Assembly: GCF_900637055.1 (NCBI RefSeq)
Contig: NZ_LR134338.1
Location: forward strand, 89,501 to 153,500
Direction of reading: 5' to 3'
Source of the DNA: Brevibacillus brevis
GTDB taxonomy: Bacteria > Bacillota > Bacilli > Brevibacillales > Brevibacillaceae
Length of the DNA: 64,000 nucleotides
Shown here: in pieces, positions 56,720-63,221 of the stretch
Layout: each line of letters opens with the position of its first letter
How positions within the stretch are numbered: the first letter of the stretch is position 1
Notes under the pieces: model-generated
What the model saw: only the letters and a program-made list of their open reading frames with translations
Database searches by the model: none
Told to the model about the DNA's origin: nothing
Position numbers and translations under genes: made by a program

Positions 56720-57163
56720 TTGGAAAAGGAAAGAATAGTACTTTATGGTGGGATCTACGGACTATGTTTGTCGGTTATCTTAAGCTTGATTTCAAGCATC
56801 GGGACTGCTCCCATTTTACTTTCGGGAGGAAACCTGTTAAACGTATTCCTTTGGATGTTTCTCACTAGTTTTATTCCTTTTACTGTTATTTATGCTCTGT
56901 TAGCAAAGAAATTAAGTAATGTAAGTGGAAAAAGGCTATGGTTATTGGCAGCTATAACTGCTTTTATAATCGTTCTTCTTGCTGGGTCTTTAGGTGCAGT
57001 AATAGTAGAATCTTATCAAAGTGGTTATGAAAATGTGAATATTCTCGGATTTGTTTATGCTGCACCAGTCTATTCACTTATCCTCCTCCCAATCACTTGT
57101 CCAATAATTGTATTAACATTTACAATATGGAAGAATATTAAAGAGTCATATAAAATAAGATGA
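56720..57163 (+). CDS. Small four-helix membrane protein, unknown
   Basis: A 147-aa protein with four hydrophobic segments (residues ~8-30, 38-60, 72-95, 110-137) and little hydrophilic sequence. Start TTG 56720 with AAAGGGG at 56704-56710. The coding sequence is AT-rich compared with the surrounding conserved genes, consistent with recent transfer. It lies behind the GTGTAC palindrome. I do not recognise the family. Terminator directly downstream. Confidence 0.65.
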   Translation: MEKERIVLYGGIYGLCLSVILSLISSIGTAPILLSGGNLLNVFLWMFLTSFIPFTVIYALLAKKLSNVSGKRLWLLAAITAFIIVLLAGSLGAVIVESYQSGYENVNILGFVYAAPVYSLILLPITCPIIVLTFTIWKNIKESYKIR

Positions 57164-57190
57164 TTTGTTGACAACAAGTAGATAAAAACC

Positions 57191-57226
57191 CAGCCCTATC
57201 TTATCGATAGGGCTGCTCTTTTTTTT
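57191..57226. terminator. Bidirectional terminator
   Basis: AGCCCTATC/GATAGGGCT stem, T-run on the plus side. The stop codon of the convergent small gene (57201) lies inside the loop. Confidence 0.8.
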
Positions 57227-57356
57227 GTAGTTCTACTTTTTGTAGAATGCACGAAAGCATTGAAATAATAGCATCGTATTGTTTTTCTTTTTCAAAAAGT
57301 TCTTCATATCTCTTCCTCGGCAATGTAATATTTTCACTTTTTATACAATTACACAT
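57201..57356 (-). CDS. Small coiled-coil-like protein, 51 aa
   Basis: A 51-aa frame on the minus strand: N-terminal CNC motif, then LPRKRYEELFEKEKQYDAII and a Leu/Ile-rich helix. The YEEL..KEKQYDAI pattern is seen in small phage and plasmid proteins. A good ribosome site (AAAGGAGA) sits 7 bases before ATG 57356, and the stop falls in the shared terminator. No named family; existence is supported by the start signal and terminator only. Confidence 0.5.
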   Translation of the reverse strand: MCNCIKSENITLPRKRYEELFEKEKQYDAIISMLSCILQKVELQKKEQPYR

Positions 57357-57398
57357 TTTAGCTTCTCCTTTCTTTTATTTGTCCAATGTTTTGTTATA

Positions 57399-57433
57399 AG
57401 AACCATCTCCTTTATTGCAGAGGAGTTGGTTCT
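57399..57433. repeat. Imperfect inverted repeat
   Basis: AGAACCA-CTCC and GGAG-TGGTTCT around an 11-base loop, in the 300 bp between the small gene and the DUF3238 gene. Role unknown; the surrounding DNA is very AT-rich. Confidence 0.4.
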
Positions 57434-57594
57434 ATCTTTATAGGAAATAAAAAGAATTGAAAAACAACTAATTCTGGAGAGTTCTTCAAAAAAATTATGT
57501 ATTTTTGAAAAATAAATTTGGAAATATGGTTGTAAAAACGTATCTAATTTTTCCTTTATTGTTGAAGAGAAAGACGAGAAGGATTCGAAGTGTA

Positions 57595-57632
57595 AGGGGG
57601 ATACATTTCGTGTCTGATCCCCTCAGTCTTTT
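57595..57632 (+). terminator. Hairpin with T-run upstream of the DUF3238 gene
   Basis: GGGGATACA and TGT-GATCCCC arms with TTTCG loop, followed by TCTTTTT, 30 bp before the next ATG; could be an attenuator. Confidence 0.45.
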
Positions 57633-57662
57633 TCCCAAAACTATAATAGGGAGAGGAATTGA

Positions 57663-58241
57663 ATGGCTAGATTAGTGAAATTTAGATTTGCAACTTTTAT
57701 TCCGCATGATTGGGTACTGGCATATGCATATCCGGTTGGTGATGATTCTTGTTCAGTGTTCTATAAGGGGGATAACCGAGAGGCATCTCCAACGGGAACA
57801 TATCGGACAGCACAAGAGATATGGGTTGACTTTGACCGCCGCACGGTTACACCCTACAAAAATACTGGGGTTACCCACCAAAAAGTCGAATGCTCAAACG
57901 GACAAAATAGCACAGACCAAGGTCAAATTTCTAATAGTTGCTTGGAGTATAAATGGGAATTCTGGGGCGCCAGTTATGTAAAGTTTAGGCTGGTGTGTGC
58001 GTGCGGCAATCCTTTAGAACCTGCGGCACCAGGAATCGATTATGTGTTAGATGTTAAAGTGTGGAGTAATGGTGGAGTAGAGGTAAGTGGCGAACATGAT
58101 GGATTTCCTGCATACGAAATGTATAAACAGGTAGATAATGGTCAATGGCAACGGTTGTTTCTGCACGATCCCCGAGAGACTGGTGAATATTTGCAAGATT
58201 TAGCTCCTCCAATGGATCATAAAATTTATGTAGATAACTAA
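57663..58241 (+). CDS. DUF3238-like protein
   Basis: A 192-aa soluble protein. KFRFATFIPHDWVLAYAYP, FYKGDNREASPTGTYRTAQEI and VDFDRRTV recall the DUF3238 family of Bacillaceae; the second half (WGASYVKFRLVCACGNPLEPAAPGIDYVLDVKVW) is beta-rich with two nearby cysteines. No signal peptide. AGGGAGAGG precedes the ATG. Function unknown. Flanked by terminators, so it is a single transcription unit within an AT-rich island. Confidence 0.7.
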   Translation: MARLVKFRFATFIPHDWVLAYAYPVGDDSCSVFYKGDNREASPTGTYRTAQEIWVDFDRRTVTPYKNTGVTHQKVECSNGQNSTDQGQISNSCLEYKWEFWGASYVKFRLVCACGNPLEPAAPGIDYVLDVKVWSNGGVEVSGEHDGFPAYEMYKQVDNGQWQRLFLHDPRETGEYLQDLAPPMDHKIYVDN

Positions 58242-58250
58242 TTCTGATAA

Positions 58251-58297
58251 AATGGCTGTCCCAAAAGATATGAAAATGGTCTAGGGATAGCCATTCT
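58251..58297 (+). terminator. Terminator after the DUF3238 gene
   Basis: AATGGCT-TCCC and GGGA-AGCCATT arms, then CTTT. Confidence 0.75.
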
Positions 58298-58446
58298 TTA
58301 TCTCCTTGTAGGTCATAATTGGAATTAATTCTTTTTGCTTGCTTCCAAATAAAACACTATTTATAGCCTAACTTTTGCTGGCTCTTTTATAAAAATGGTT
58401 GCGTTTTACCTTCTATATTTACCTAGTAAGTAGGCGGGTGATGAGT

Positions 58447-58794
58447 ATGAGTGATGAGATATTGATAAAAAAGTGTAGAGAGGTTTTACGTAGGATTGCA
58501 TGGCGCTTGCAATATCAAGTAAAAAAACTTTCCACTCGAGAACTTCCAATCATAGAAAATATCTGTGGGCAGAATCTAATATCTTCTGTAGATTCTAAGT
58601 TGCATGTTGAAGAAATGTTGGATTCCCTTCCATCTAAAGCAAGATTCATTATTAAGCAAGTAGTGATTAATGGAGTTTTGGAAGAAATAGTCGCACAGCA
58701 TTTAGGTATATCACAACAAGGAGTAAACAAATACAAAAGGAAATATTTAGGGTTACTTCGAAAAAAATTAGAATCTAACCCGACAAGCAGTTAA
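58447..58794 (+). CDS. Sigma-70 region 4-like helix-turn-helix protein
   Basis: A 115-aa protein. The C-terminal half (MLDSLPSKARFIIKQVVINGVLEEIVAQHLGISQQGVNKYKRKYLGLLRKKL) has the LP...R...IIAQ.LGIS..GV..Y..R..LRK pattern of a sigma-factor region 4 HTH. The N-terminal ~60 residues do not show region 2. It may be a truncated sigma factor, a partner of a separate region-2 protein, or a phage-type transcription regulator. GGGTGAT ahead of ATG 58447 is the best ribosome site. AT-rich island gene. Confidence 0.65.
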   Translation: MSDEILIKKCREVLRRIAWRLQYQVKKLSTRELPIIENICGQNLISSVDSKLHVEEMLDSLPSKARFIIKQVVINGVLEEIVAQHLGISQQGVNKYKRKYLGLLRKKLESNPTSS

Positions 58795-58828
58795 GTTGTT
58801 GGCCCTCCAGTATGATATTATCCCCTTT

Positions 58829-58921
58829 TGAGTAGACAGTGTAAAAAGCCCGCCCATCTAACAGTGGGTGGTACACGCTACTTGGAGGGGATTTTCTCAT
58901 AGCTAAAAAAGGTCAAACATT
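58829..58921 (+). mobile_element. IS3-type insertion sequence relic (left end and first codons of orfA)
   Basis: TGAGTAGACAGTGTAAAAAG resembles an IS3-family end. About 70 bp on, ATAGCTAAAAAAGGTCAAAC encodes (I)AKKGQT, matching the MAKKGQTF start of IS3/IS150-type OrfA, but the ATG is ATA and the frame diverges after ~7 codons. The rest of the 336-bp gap between 58794 and 59131 is AT-rich without a gene. Confidence 0.5.
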
Positions 58922-59130
58922 AGGAATTAGTCCATTATCTCTTATATACAATCCCAAATCTAATTTTCTATTTCCTTCAATAAATAAATCTATACGGCAC
59001 TGAACAGTGGAGATAGAAATGAGGTCCCTCTTTCAAACTGTAAGTAAAATCATTCGTTACCAGTCTGTAACCCTTTCCTGCCGAACATTTCCTATCATAG
59101 TAGGGAATTGTAGAGAAGGAGGCGTTACCG

Positions 59131-61158
59131 TTGAACAAAAGCGTAAACAAAGGGATCTCAGTGCTGCTGGCCACTGCGGTACTGGCAAGTCCACTGATGC
59201 TCGAGCCAAAAGCGGCTTATGCTCTCTCTATCGAGGATGTTTCTGCAGACGATTCAGATGTGGATGAGGAAACAGAATATACGATTGAGTTTGAAATCAA
59301 TAAGGAATTAACAGCAGGGGATAGTATCTACGTTAGATTCCCTTCAGATTATTCGGTAGATAAAAAACTGAGAACATCAGACATCACGCTTGAAGATGAC
59401 GATGATGATGAAATCTCGATCGACAGTGTATCCGTCAGCAAAAATGTAGTTGAGATCGAAGTCGATGAAAGGATCAGAAAAGGCACTGTTCTCACATTGA
59501 CAATTGATAACATCACCAACCCGGAAGACAAGGGCAGCTATGAGATCGAAGTAAAAACGAGTGAGGAAAACAGCTACAAGGGTAAAAAAATCAGCATCGG
59601 CAAATCTTCGAGCAGTAGCAGCAGCAAGGGCGACTTCGAGGCGTCTCAGAGCAGTAAAAATGCCGAGGACGGAATCTCTTTAACGCTCGGAAAATTTAAT
59701 CTCTCCTCAAAAAGCAAGCTGAAAGAGGGGAAATACATTTATGTCAATTTCCCTTCAAGGGACATGCTGCCAAAGAGCATCAGCAAGTCTGAGGTGAAGG
59801 TAAACGGGTACAAAGCAGATCATGTCTCCAATCTCGATGACGACTCAATTCGGATTGAAATTCCGAGTGGTGCAGATGGCGATAGCTACATAAAACTAGA
59901 ATTCACTTCTTCAGCGGGAATAGTAAACCCATCCAAACCAGACAAGTATTATTCGTATGAAATTGAATATGACAGCAAGAAATACAAGTCAAAAGATGTA
60001 GAGATTACAGGCATAAGCAATACGCCATTCACCGTTTCTTTGTCGGACAGTTCAGCTGGAGCACGCACGAGCTATACGTTTGAAGTGGATCTTTCCTCCA
60101 AGCTGGGGTCGAACGCAGAAATCGAAGTGGAATTCCCAAGTGGGGTAACTGTTCCGCCGATTCTTACCAGCAATAGCGTCACCGTCAATGGTGCTCAAGT
60201 GACGAATGTAAGCGTGTTGGGAAATAAGATTTATTTCCGCACGCCATACGGATTCAATAGCACAAATCGCGCGAGCATCAAGTTTGCCTTCGAAGGCTAC
60301 TTGACCGCTCCGAAAACAGCGGGAACATATACCGTGGCGGCTAAGATCGACAACAAGACCTATAAGTCGAAGGAATTCCAAATCACAGGAATGACTCCAC
60401 CAGTCGCGGTGGATAATACATTGGCAACGGTTGGGCTGACGAGAGCGACTGCCTCTACTCCTGCTGGTATTTCAATCGGCATCAAAGCCATGGGTGCTCC
60501 GATTGTTCGCAATCAGGGCTTCATTGAAGTCGTATTCCCAGTTGGCTTCCGTGTTCCAGCCTACTTGCCAGCGAACACAGTAACGGTGAACGGTGTGGCC
60601 GCTAGCTTTGTTGGTGTGCGCGGACAAAATCTGATTATTATTCCTGCCCAGGATATTCCGGCAAAAACAGCAGCTCAGGTCAATATCGCCGAGACAGCTG
60701 GCATTGTGAATCCGGCTTCTCCAGGTGTGTACAGCATTGGCGTCTACAATTCCGAGGAAAGAGGCTTGCTCTTCTCTCGTCCGGCGACCATTGTGGCTCT
60801 GAATGGCGTGAGCTTCAAGCAGAACGTTGCTTCCTTTACGAAGGCTGGTAAAACCACTAAACTTGCAGTGGCACCGTATACCGTAAATGGCAACACGCTG
60901 ATGCCAACTACGTTTTTCCGTGATGCCCTCGGGTTTTCGATCAGCTACACCAAAACGACTGCAAAAGTTGTGAGCGGCAATACAGTTATGCAATTCAAGG
61001 TCGGTTCAAACGTAGCAACCATCAATGGAAAAAATGTAACGCTGCCAGCAGCGGTACAACTGAAAAACAACGTTCCTACCCTGCCTCTTAAAACCATCAC
61101 GGAGCGTACGGGTTACAAAATCATCTATGTGAACGGGAATTACACCGTTTACAAATAA
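59131..61158 (+). CDS. Secreted surface protein with four repeats and a copper-amine-oxidase-like stalk domain
   Basis: A 675-aa protein with a signal peptide (cleavage near residue 30, after ALEP...AYA). Four beta-rich repeats of ~110-130 residues start near 33, 168, 297 and 422; each has an 'FP' strand followed by VTVNG-like and ITG/IVNP elements (VEFPSGVTVPPILTSNSVTV; VVFPVGFRVPAYLPANTVTV). A Ser-rich linker lies near 155-170. Residues ~560-675 are an N1-type copper-amine-oxidase-like stalk domain (PYTVNGNTLMPTTFFRDALG). TTG start with AAGGAGG at 59117-59123. No LPXTG or SLH anchor seen. Ligand unknown. Confidence 0.85.
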   Translation: MNKSVNKGISVLLATAVLASPLMLEPKAAYALSIEDVSADDSDVDEETEYTIEFEINKELTAGDSIYVRFPSDYSVDKKLRTSDITLEDDDDDEISIDSVSVSKNVVEIEVDERIRKGTVLTLTIDNITNPEDKGSYEIEVKTSEENSYKGKKISIGKSSSSSSSKGDFEASQSSKNAEDGISLTLGKFNLSSKSKLKEGKYIYVNFPSRDMLPKSISKSEVKVNGYKADHVSNLDDDSIRIEIPSGADGDSYIKLEFTSSAGIVNPSKPDKYYSYEIEYDSKKYKSKDVEITGISNTPFTVSLSDSSAGARTSYTFEVDLSSKLGSNAEIEVEFPSGVTVPPILTSNSVTVNGAQVTNVSVLGNKIYFRTPYGFNSTNRASIKFAFEGYLTAPKTAGTYTVAAKIDNKTYKSKEFQITGMTPPVAVDNTLATVGLTRATASTPAGISIGIKAMGAPIVRNQGFIEVVFPVGFRVPAYLPANTVTVNGVAASFVGVRGQNLIIIPAQDIPAKTAAQVNIAETAGIVNPASPGVYSIGVYNSEERGLLFSRPATIVALNGVSFKQNVASFTKAGKTTKLAVAPYTVNGNTLMPTTFFRDALGFSISYTKTTAKVVSGNTVMQFKVGSNVATINGKNVTLPAAVQLKNNVPTLPLKTITERTGYKIIYVNGNYTVYK

Positions 61159-61171
61159 GGACAGTCTGGCA

Positions 61172-61203
61172 AAAACCCCGTATTTATACGGGGTTTTCTT
61201 TTG
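61172..61203 (+). terminator. Terminator after the surface-protein gene
   Basis: AAAACCCCGTAT/ATACGGGGTTTT perfect stem with T-rich tail. Confidence 0.9.
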
Positions 61204-61204
61204 T

Positions 61205-61283
61205 GAAAAACATCTCGATGTTTTTCATTAGAGGTAATGCGACCGCTTGCGGTCAACAAAAACCGCTTTGGCCGTTTTTGTTC
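61205..61283. repeat. Three consecutive hairpins
   Basis: GAAAAACAT/ATGTTTTTC around CTCG (61205-61226), GACCGC/GCGGTC (about 61241-61254) and CAAAAACGG-like CAAAAACCG/CCGTTTTTG (61257-61283). None sits after a gene other than the surface protein. Confidence 0.6.
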
Positions 61284-61309
61284 TAACAGGACATCCCTCC
61301 CCATACGAT
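61281..61309 (+). promoter_or_regulatory. Sigma-E-type promoter candidate for yabP
   Basis: CATACGAT (61302-61309) is close to the sigma-E -10 CATACAMT. The -35 at 61281-61287 (TTCTAAC) with a 14-bp spacer is weak. yabP and yabQ are mother-cell genes. Confidence 0.45.
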
Positions 61310-61342
61310 AGTACAAGAAGGGTACGTGAGGAGGGAGTAATC

Positions 61343-61627
61343 ATGAACGATCACACGAGACGGCCACGCCATGAAGTCGTGATGATTAATCGTCGCAGCT
61401 TAGCGATATCGGGAGTAAAAAACGTCGAAAGCTTTGACAGCGAAGAATTCCTCTTGGAGACGGACGGCGGCTTTTTAACCATACGAGGCCAAAACCTGCA
61501 TATGAAAAATCTGAGTCTGGAAACCGGAGAAGTAGCGATCGAGGGGCTCGTTCACGAGATGGCCTATCTGGAGCAAGGGCAGGCCGGCGATCGGTCGAGA
61601 GGATTCTTCGGCAAGTTATTCAAGTGA
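61343..61627 (+). CDS. yabP: Sporulation protein YabP
   Basis: A 94-aa protein: HEVVMINRRSLAISGVKNVESFDSEEFLLET then GFLTIRGQNLHMKNLSLETGEVAIEG, diagnostic of YabP/YqfC sporulation proteins. ATG 61343 follows GAGGAGGGA. Overlaps yabQ by 4 bp (GTGA). Function in the mother cell is not known in detail. Confidence 0.95.
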   Translation: MNDHTRRPRHEVVMINRRSLAISGVKNVESFDSEEFLLETDGGFLTIRGQNLHMKNLSLETGEVAIEGLVHEMAYLEQGQAGDRSRGFFGKLFK

Positions 61628-62196
61628 ACATCGTCATCCAGTTGCAGACGGTATTGGCCATGTCGACGTGTGGTGCACTGATGGGGATGGGATTCGATAC
61701 GTACCATGTATTTAAGGGAAAGGCCAGACTGCCACTCTGGTTGGTCTTTTTCTTTGATATCCTTTTTTGGGTGGGCAGTATGGGCGCTGTCTTCTTGATT
61801 TTGGTGAAAGTGAACGACGGGATTATTCGGTTTCCGATATTTTTTGGAATGATATTTGGCGCGTGGCTGTACTTCTTAATAGGTAGTAAGAAGTATATCC
61901 TTTTCTTGCACCGCGTGATAAAATTCTGTCAGTGGTTTTACCGTACGGTTGTAAAAATTATAGACACCCTGCTTGTACGTCCTGTGCTTTTTCTTATCCG
62001 AGTGATCATCATGGTGCTGGCATTTTTGTATTCCGTGTTGCTCGCGATCCTCGGCTTTTTGTGGAAAGTGACGCGTTTTGTCACCTCTCCTTTTGCCAGA
62101 TGGGGTCAGCATTTGGGGAAAAAAATGTACGGAAAAACAACAGGAATTTGGACCAATTGGAAGAATTGGTTTCACTCAAAGAGAAAACGGGAGTAG
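61624..62196 (+). CDS. yabQ: Sporulation protein YabQ
   Basis: A 190-aa membrane protein with five hydrophobic segments, GALMGMGFDTYHVFKGKARLPLW being the YabQ signature. GTG start overlaps the yabP stop, so translation is coupled. Needed for spore cortex formation in B. subtilis. Confidence 0.93.
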   Translation: MNIVIQLQTVLAMSTCGALMGMGFDTYHVFKGKARLPLWLVFFFDILFWVGSMGAVFLILVKVNDGIIRFPIFFGMIFGAWLYFLIGSKKYILFLHRVIKFCQWFYRTVVKIIDTLLVRPVLFLIRVIIMVLAFLYSVLLAILGFLWKVTRFVTSPFARWGQHLGKKMYGKTTGIWTNWKNWFHSKRKRE

Positions 62197-62214
62197 ATTC
62201 GAGGTGGCGTACTG

Positions 62215-62523
62215 ATGAAGGAAGCAAGAACCTCTTCCATTAATCGAAAAGGGCAAAGAAGGAGAATGCGTCTCTTTTTCTTTGTGATCCTGTGCTTTTT
62301 CGTCTGGACTAGCTATACCTTGTTTTTGCAAAGTGGCGAGTTGTCCAAGAAGGAGACAGAGCTGGAAGCCTTGAAGCAAGAATCAGCGGTCTTGCAGCAA
62401 AAGCAAGAGGATCTGACCTATGAAGCAAGCCGGCTAAACGATCAGGAGTACTTGGCAGAGCTGGTACGTAAGCGAATTTTGTTTACCAAGCAAGGCGAAA
62501 GCATCTATATCATTCCGGATTGA
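62215..62523 (+). CDS. divIC: Cell-division protein DivIC (FtsB family)
   Basis: A 102-aa bitopic protein: basic N-terminus, one helix (residues ~19-38, LFFFVILCFFVWTSYTLFLQ), then a coiled coil (LSKKETELEALKQESAVLQQ) ending in the FtsB/DivIC region with RILFTKQGESIYIIPD. Part of the divisome with DivIB and FtsL. GAGGTGG at 62201-62207. Confidence 0.95.
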   Translation: MKEARTSSINRKGQRRRMRLFFFVILCFFVWTSYTLFLQSGELSKKETELEALKQESAVLQQKQEDLTYEASRLNDQEYLAELVRKRILFTKQGESIYIIPD

Positions 62524-62564
62524 GTATACAGCTGATCTTCAACGAGAGGGAGGCATTCCGCGTC

Positions 62565-62936
62565 ATGGAGATCAAGGTCGGGAGCATACTGGAAGGGAAA
62601 GTCACGGGTATCACCAAATTCGGAGCGTTTGTTCAGCTGCCGGGCGATGTGACAGGACTGGTGCATATTAGTGAAATTGCTGACGTTTACGTCCGGGATA
62701 TCCATCAATTTTTAAAAATAGGTGACATGGTAAAGGTAAAAGTCCTCAGCCTTCGTGAAGGCAAGATCGGGCTTTCTATCAAAAAAACAATGGAAAAGGA
62801 ACGGCCACCCCGTTATCAGCGGGAGCGAAGCGAAGGCTTTGAAGAAAAGCTGAGCCGCTTTTTGAAAGAAAGTGAAGACAGGCAGTCCTCCTTGAAGAAA
62901 AGCGTGGAAAAAAAGGGCGGCAGTCGGTCTTTTTGA
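62565..62936 (+). CDS. yabR: S1 RNA-binding domain protein YabR
   Basis: A 123-aa protein: S1 domain at 1-75 (VGSILEGKVTGITKFGAFVQL; LVHISEIADVYVRDI; GKIGLSIKKT) and a charged C-terminal tail. Similar to the GSP13/YabR family, which contacts ribosomes. GGGAGG at 62548-62553 supports ATG 62565. divIC-yabR-spoIIE order as in B. subtilis. Confidence 0.93.
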   Translation: MEIKVGSILEGKVTGITKFGAFVQLPGDVTGLVHISEIADVYVRDIHQFLKIGDMVKVKVLSLREGKIGLSIKKTMEKERPPRYQRERSEGFEEKLSRFLKESEDRQSSLKKSVEKKGGSRSF

Positions 62937-63065
62937 TTCGGAAAATTATGATTTTTCTTTCTTTGTGAAAAGCGCATTTTGACTGTAAAAAAAGGAAGGT
63001 CATTTCAAAGTCTTGACGAATACAGTATCCTAAGCCCGTTTCGCAAAGCGCGAATCACCTGTCAG

Positions 63066-63098
63066 CCGACGTTATCCGCCATAACGTCGGTTTTTTTT
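63066..63098 (+). terminator. Terminator after yabR
   Basis: CCGACGTTAT/ATAACGTCGG stem, then TTTTTTTT. It sits ~130 bp downstream of yabR; the intervening DNA shows no gene and no tRNA. Confidence 0.85.
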
Positions 63099-63117
63099 GT
63101 CCATTTGCGCCACTGAA

Positions 63118-63185
63118 TTTGTCGCACGATTCTGTGAATATTCATTGGATTTTTGACAAATTTTACAATGACCCCTCCGTATAAT
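63118..63185 (+). promoter_or_regulatory. Spo0A-activated spoIIE promoter
   Basis: TTGACA (63153-63158) and TATAAT (63180-63185) are separated by 21 bp, the long spacing typical of Spo0A-dependent sigma-A promoters such as spoIIE and spoIIG. 0A-box-like TTTGTCGCA (63118-63126) and TTTGACAAA (63152-63160, complement of TTTGTCAAA) are present. Confidence 0.85.
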
Positions 63186-63221
63186 GGAGAAACACATTGA
63201 CCAAGAACGGGGTGGAGCGAA

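Noticed and set aside
58861..58876. GGGTGGTAC followed by ACGC, similar to a T-box element
   Set aside because: There is no stem I, specifier loop or terminator, and no synthetase or amino-acid gene downstream. The sequence lies within the IS3-type relic.
62937..63065. tRNA genes between yabR and spoIIE, as in B. subtilis
   Set aside because: No cloverleaf or TTCRANN-type T-loop could be found here.
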